A stretch of 64,000 nt of DNA from NCBI RefSeq assembly GCF_030052815.1, contig NC_079510.1, positions 40,828,853 through 40,892,852 on the forward strand, in the 5' to 3' direction. Made by a program: the position numbers and the translations under genes. Each line of letters starts with the position of its first letter. Position 1 is the stretch's first letter. Below, piece by piece: positions 59,760 to 64,000 of this stretch. The stretch is from Hevea brasiliensis (taxonomy: Eukaryota > Streptophyta > Magnoliopsida > Malpighiales > Euphorbiaceae). Under the pieces are notes generated by a model. The model saw only the letters and a list, made by a program, of their open reading frames with translations, searched no databases and had not been told where the DNA came from.

Positions 59760-62700
59760 TGTGACACCCCTTACCAGTCTACAGTGTAGCCGAGCGAGGC
59801 AAGTCACACTTAGTGCCGAAGCGCCTTAACTTATCTTCACTGCTTTCCAAATTATCACATTTAATTTTATTTAATTCAGATCTAATTATTTTGTCGGAGA
59901 AATTGATAGAGTTTCCCCTAATGTATTAATAATTTTGACGTTTTCCACTTGTTAAAAGTCTCAATAATAAAATTCAAATAATGAAAATTCTTTATCACAT
60001 TTTATTCCAATACTTCATATCAAAATCGCAATCTTACAAATTTTCATTCATCATGAATAAATAAACTGCTACTCATATATAAACAAAATATTCATTTACA
60101 ATTTATTTACATAAATTACAATAATTACAAAAGTTCATCATTTACAATACAAAATGAATACTTAACTACAAAATACAAAAACTACTAACAAGCCCAGTGG
60201 ATCCTACCAAAATGCACTGCAGAAGTAGTGACACTGTACACAATGCAGATCTGACTCTCACTCAGTCTGAGGTCTGCTGGGTTCACGCTCTATGTCTCCG
60301 ATACTTATGCGTGGCAAAAAGCAACGCGCTAAGCAATACAGCTTAGTGGTGTCAATATAAAATAAAAACAAATAAAATAATTAAATATGCGAAATTTATG
60401 GTACTATTTTATGCAGACTAAATTTTTGGGTAATTATTCATAATATTATTAATTTATTACTTTTTAGGTTCATTATTTGGTTATAAGATATTAAGACTTA
60501 TTTTGGTTGCCCAAGTAACCTATACCAGTAACTGGACTAGATAAACGGGTAAACTGGCACTGGATACCAAGTACCTCGAGCCGTCATACCATCGGTCACA
60601 TAGTATCTGCCAAGTGTGCAATAGAACAGCTAACCAGCCATAATAATCATCGGGCACAAGGCCAAGTATATCAAGAGTATCAAAATGGCCAAAAGCCATA
60701 ATATCACAAAATGACACTATATACCATAAATCATGAAATGGCATGAAGCCATATGTAGTACTGCTATCGAAACTTTATTAGCATGCCAACCTATCCAGAC
60801 CAATCATACGAGGCATACTAGGGCATGTTAACAAAGTTAATTATTTAGTTCTTTATATTTGATATTTGGTGGTTACTATTTACCTCACTATTCATGTAAA
60901 AATATTAATTTTTTCAAAATTAATAGGTATGCTAGTTTTAATTATACCAAAATACTACATTTTGTATTTTATATTTATTGGCATTAGTTGCCAATTTTAA
61001 TTCAAAGCTCATTGGAAGAAATTTCAAAAATTTAGATTTGGTCACTTTGGTTTACTGTTCCATTGGACTAATCTATAGTGATAATTTGGCTATACTTTCT
61101 TCATCAAAGTTGTTCCTTAATTTGTCTTCTTTAATTCTCTTTTTGAATCACTCCATTTGGAGTTTTGTAGCTTAAGTTATGGCATTTTTACCATAACTGG
61201 TTGGATTGGTCTATTCCCAGATTTGGTTCTGGCAGTTTTGGTATCTTAACTTTGGCTAGCAATTCGAATAGGTTATGATCAGAATTTGAGTTTCTGTTCT
61301 TCAAGAAAATTTTTCTTTCCATGGGTTCAAGAATCAGGTCATTTGGACCTCTCTACACAAAGTTATGGCCATATGAACAAACACTGTTCATTTGGTCATT
61401 TTCCAGGTCCAAAATTGAGATGCTCGAATTTAAGCAAATTTTAGATCACTTTAAGTTGGTTTTCTGGCATGGTCTCTTCAAAAATGTGGCATTATGTCCC
61501 TCCAATTGGCCTTACACCAATTGAAGTTTCACAAGTCAAGTTATTATTGTCCAAACACACTAGACTCAAGTCCAGAATCCCTAGCACATAGGGCAACATC
61601 TCTAATTTCTAATTCAATGCCACAATTGCTTTTATTTTAAGGTCAAACTTTATCAAATGGTCACTAATTGACTATTAGAACATCAATTCCATAACAAATT
61701 GGCAAAACTCTAATTTTTGCCTTAAACCCTAGTCCCCAATTCCTCCATTTACACCATACATGAAATTTAAAGTCTTAATACATATATTCTCATTCATGGC
61801 CATCATTACACTTTAATTCCATTAAAATCTATCCAATCTATCTTGCATTCATGGTTGCCAAAAATTTGGGGTAAGTCTAACATGCACAAATTTGTTTCAA
61901 TTCCTTCAGTTATTACTTAATTCTTGATCCTAACATAGAATCTAAAGAGAAAGAGAGAGAAATTAGCACTAACCTTATTTGATGAAATTCCCAACTTGTA
62001 AACTCTTCACTTCTCCTCTCCCTTTTGCTACTAAGCACTTGATCAAGGTCTAAAATCAAGGTTTACTATTGGGAGCTAGGATTTTTATGGGGAGAATTAT
62101 GAGAAATTTATGCTTTGATGAAGAAGAAAATGGAGGAAGAGAGAGTTGAGAGTGGTTTGGCCAAGATGAGGGTGGAAGAAGGTGGTGGATTTTTTATTTA
62201 TTTATCTCATTTTTGGCTTTTATACATAAGCTTTTCTAATGGTGATTGGTGGAAAAATTTTTAATTGCATCATCTTATGTCATGCTTATGTAATAAATCC
62301 AATTAAATTTCATTTTGTTTTCTTCTTTTCTCTACTCATTTTTAATTAAATTTTTATAAATATTTATTCACATTTTATGTCATAAATCTCACTTACTTGA
62401 ATAGACAAGTTGGTCAAAAATCATCTCTGAAGGTGAAATGACCAAAATGCCCTTCATTTTGCTTAATGAGCTAAAATTGTCTGTACGGATTTAGAAAATT
62501 TCTTAACATCTTTTTGGCATTCTATTGCCATCTAAGTCTCAAGAACTCTTCACTGGAGTTCCAAAAATTATTTTACAGGATTTCCCATGGGTCTAGGGTT
62601 GCTAACTGTCTTTACGGTCGCTTCCCATTAGGTCACCAATCACCGGGGCTACGTCTCATTTAAACTTAGTATATTTCATTGCTTAAATTTTTCCTTAATT

Positions 62701-62835
62701 TTTCTTGTCATTATTTAGTTTATTTATGACTCATCACTCTAGTTTAAATATAGTTGCAGACATTCTGACTGTCCGGACAGACATTAGTCATTAGAACAGT
62801 AAAATATACGGACTATCTAAAGTAAAGGCGTTACA
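59760..62835 (-). mobile_element. Solo LTR, 3076 bp, inserted next to the copia pol end
   Basis: Minus strand: TGTAACGCCTTTACTTTAG ... CTGGTAAGGGGTGTCACA. The target duplication AAAGT is at 59755-59759 and 62836-62840. No coding domain is seen; short frames at 60520-60744, 60978-61175 and 61321-61524 are unremarkable. It shares the family traits of the 54484-57941 LTR, in the same orientation. Confidence 0.82.
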
Positions 62836-62840
62836 AAAGT

Positions 62841-64000
62841 TATCAAGCATGTCTAATTCTCTCTTAATGAAATTAAACCTATCTTCACATAAAGGTTTTG
62901 TAAATATATAAGCTAATTGGTGATTAGTATCAACAAACTCAAGAACAACATCACCATTCAACACATAATCACGTATATAATGATGTTTAATATCTATATG
63001 CTTAGTTCCAGAATGTTGTATGAGGTTCTTGGTCAAATTGATTGCACTTGTATTATTACATTTAATAGGAATGTGATCAAGAGACACTTTAAAGTCCCTT
63101 AATTATTGTTTGATGAAAATAATTTGGCTACAACAAATAACTGCAGCCACATATTCGGCTTCGGCCATGAAAAGTGCAATCGAGTTTTGTTTTTTGCTAC
63201 ACTAGGAAACTAAAGAGTGTCCTAGGAGTTGACAAGTACCTGAGGTACTCTTCCTATCAAGGATGCTTCTGGCAAAGTCAGCATCTGAGTAGGAACACAA
63301 ATCAAAAGATGCATTTCTAGGATATTATAGACCTAAATGTAATATACCATTCAAGTATTTAAGAATGCATTTAATAGTATACAAATGAGACTCTTTAGGA
63401 CATGATTGAAAATATACACATAAACATACGAAAAATATAATATTCAGTCTACTAGTTGTAAGGTATAAGAGACTATCAATCATACTTCTATAGAGCTTTT
63501 CATCAACAGCCTTTTTTATCCTTATCAAGTTTGATGTTTGTGCTCATTGGAGTTCTACTTGGCTTGCTATTCGCCATCCCATACCTCTTGATCAATTCTT
63601 TAGCATACTTGGCTTGGTAGTTGAAGATGCCATCCTTAGCTTGCTTGATTTGAAGCCTAAGGAAGAACTTGAGTTCTCCCATCATGCTCTCAAACTCACT
63701 CTTCATGATGTTAGCAAACTCTTCACACAAACACTCATTAATAGCACCAAATATAATATCATCAACATATATTTACACTATAAGTATGTCATTTTCATGA
63801 TTTTTAACAAAAAGAATTGCATTAACTTTTCCTTTTGAAAAACCATTTTGCAAAGAAGGTTACTAAGCCTTTCATACCAAGCTCTAAGAGCTTGTTTCAA
63901 ACCATACAAGGCTTTAGTCAATTTAAAAATGTGATTTGGAAACTCATGATTTTCAAAACCAGGAGGTTGCTTAACATATATCTCTTCATCAATAAAACCA
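62841..64000 (-). pseudogene. Ty1/copia (SIRE-like) reverse transcriptase and RNase H, partial
   Basis: Read minus from the right edge: EEIYVKQPPGFENHEFPNHI, LTKALYGLKQALRAWYERLS, IYVDDIIFGA (catalytic YVDD at 63755-63769), MMGELKFFLRLQIKQAKDG, NYQAKYAKELIKRYGM. The RNase H part follows with DRKSTSGTCQLLGHSLVS, AEAEYVAA, CNNTSAINLTKN, TKHIDIKHHYIRD, FVDTNHQLAYIFTKPLCEDR and FNFIKRELDMLD. Several stops and at least one frameshift break the frame, for example a stop just before IYVDD. Gag, protease and integrase would lie beyond the right edge. The element's 3' LTR is at 52379-54330. Confidence 0.9.

Overview
The window is nuclear DNA of a dicot plant. It is AT-rich, has spliced genes with GT/AG introns, a plant-type CYP82 cytochrome P450, an extra-large G protein (XLG) relative, and dense nested LTR retrotransposons and a LINE. 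The Ty3/gypsy LTR family that begins TGTAACACCCC and ends GTGACA would fit Malpighiales (Euphorbiaceae), but this is only an impression and the species is not determined.

Layout. 1-8.9 kb: a minus-strand Athila-like Ty3/gypsy element (open gag running off the left edge, PBS, complete LTR) lies in the broken pol of a decayed plus-strand Tat-like element. That element's 3' region carries 240-bp tandem copies and three tandem stem-loops. 8.9-11.7 kb: a 3'-truncated LTR in minus orientation. 14.4-15.5 kb: a four-exon gene encoding only the cysteine-rich module of XLG proteins, with no G-alpha domain. 16.3-18.8 kb: two paralogous small-protein genes on the minus strand with a tRNA-Leu(UAG) between them. 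19.9-20.7 kb: a 102-bp tandem duplication and two LTR ends whose primer-binding sites face each other. 22.3-22.6 kb: a DPH3 (diphthamide/Elongator) gene. 23.2-25.9 kb: a solo LTR with a 5-bp target duplication. 27.2-28.8 kb: a truncated LTR plus leader. 28.85-39.9 kb: an RTE-type LINE relic split by a complete 8.9-kb Tekay/Del-like Ty3 element with TTTAA target duplications. 39.9-43.8 kb: very AT-rich DNA with a 276-bp triplication. 43.8-44.25 kb: a broken DPH3 copy that includes promoter-side sequence. 46.5-47.3 kb: a TMEM45/DUF716 membrane protein gene. 47.9-50.1 kb: a CYP82-like P450 with two in-frame stops, convergent to it. 50.4-51.95 kb: a long fold-back repeat. 52.4-64 kb: a minus-strand SIRE-like Ty1/copia element (LTR, 3' region, broken pol) interrupted by two long solo LTRs, each with its own 5-bp target duplication.

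The likely functional host genes are few: the XLG-like gene (status uncertain), the two small paralogs, tRNA-Leu, DPH3 and TMEM45-like. No operon-like or pathway-like grouping is seen. The most unusual structures are the triplicated stem-loop whose stems differ by a compensatory base-pair change (6.58-6.78 kb), the large inverted repeat around the copia LTR/polypurine-tract junction (54-58 kb), the fold-back element at 50.4-51.95 kb and the XLG cysteine-module gene.
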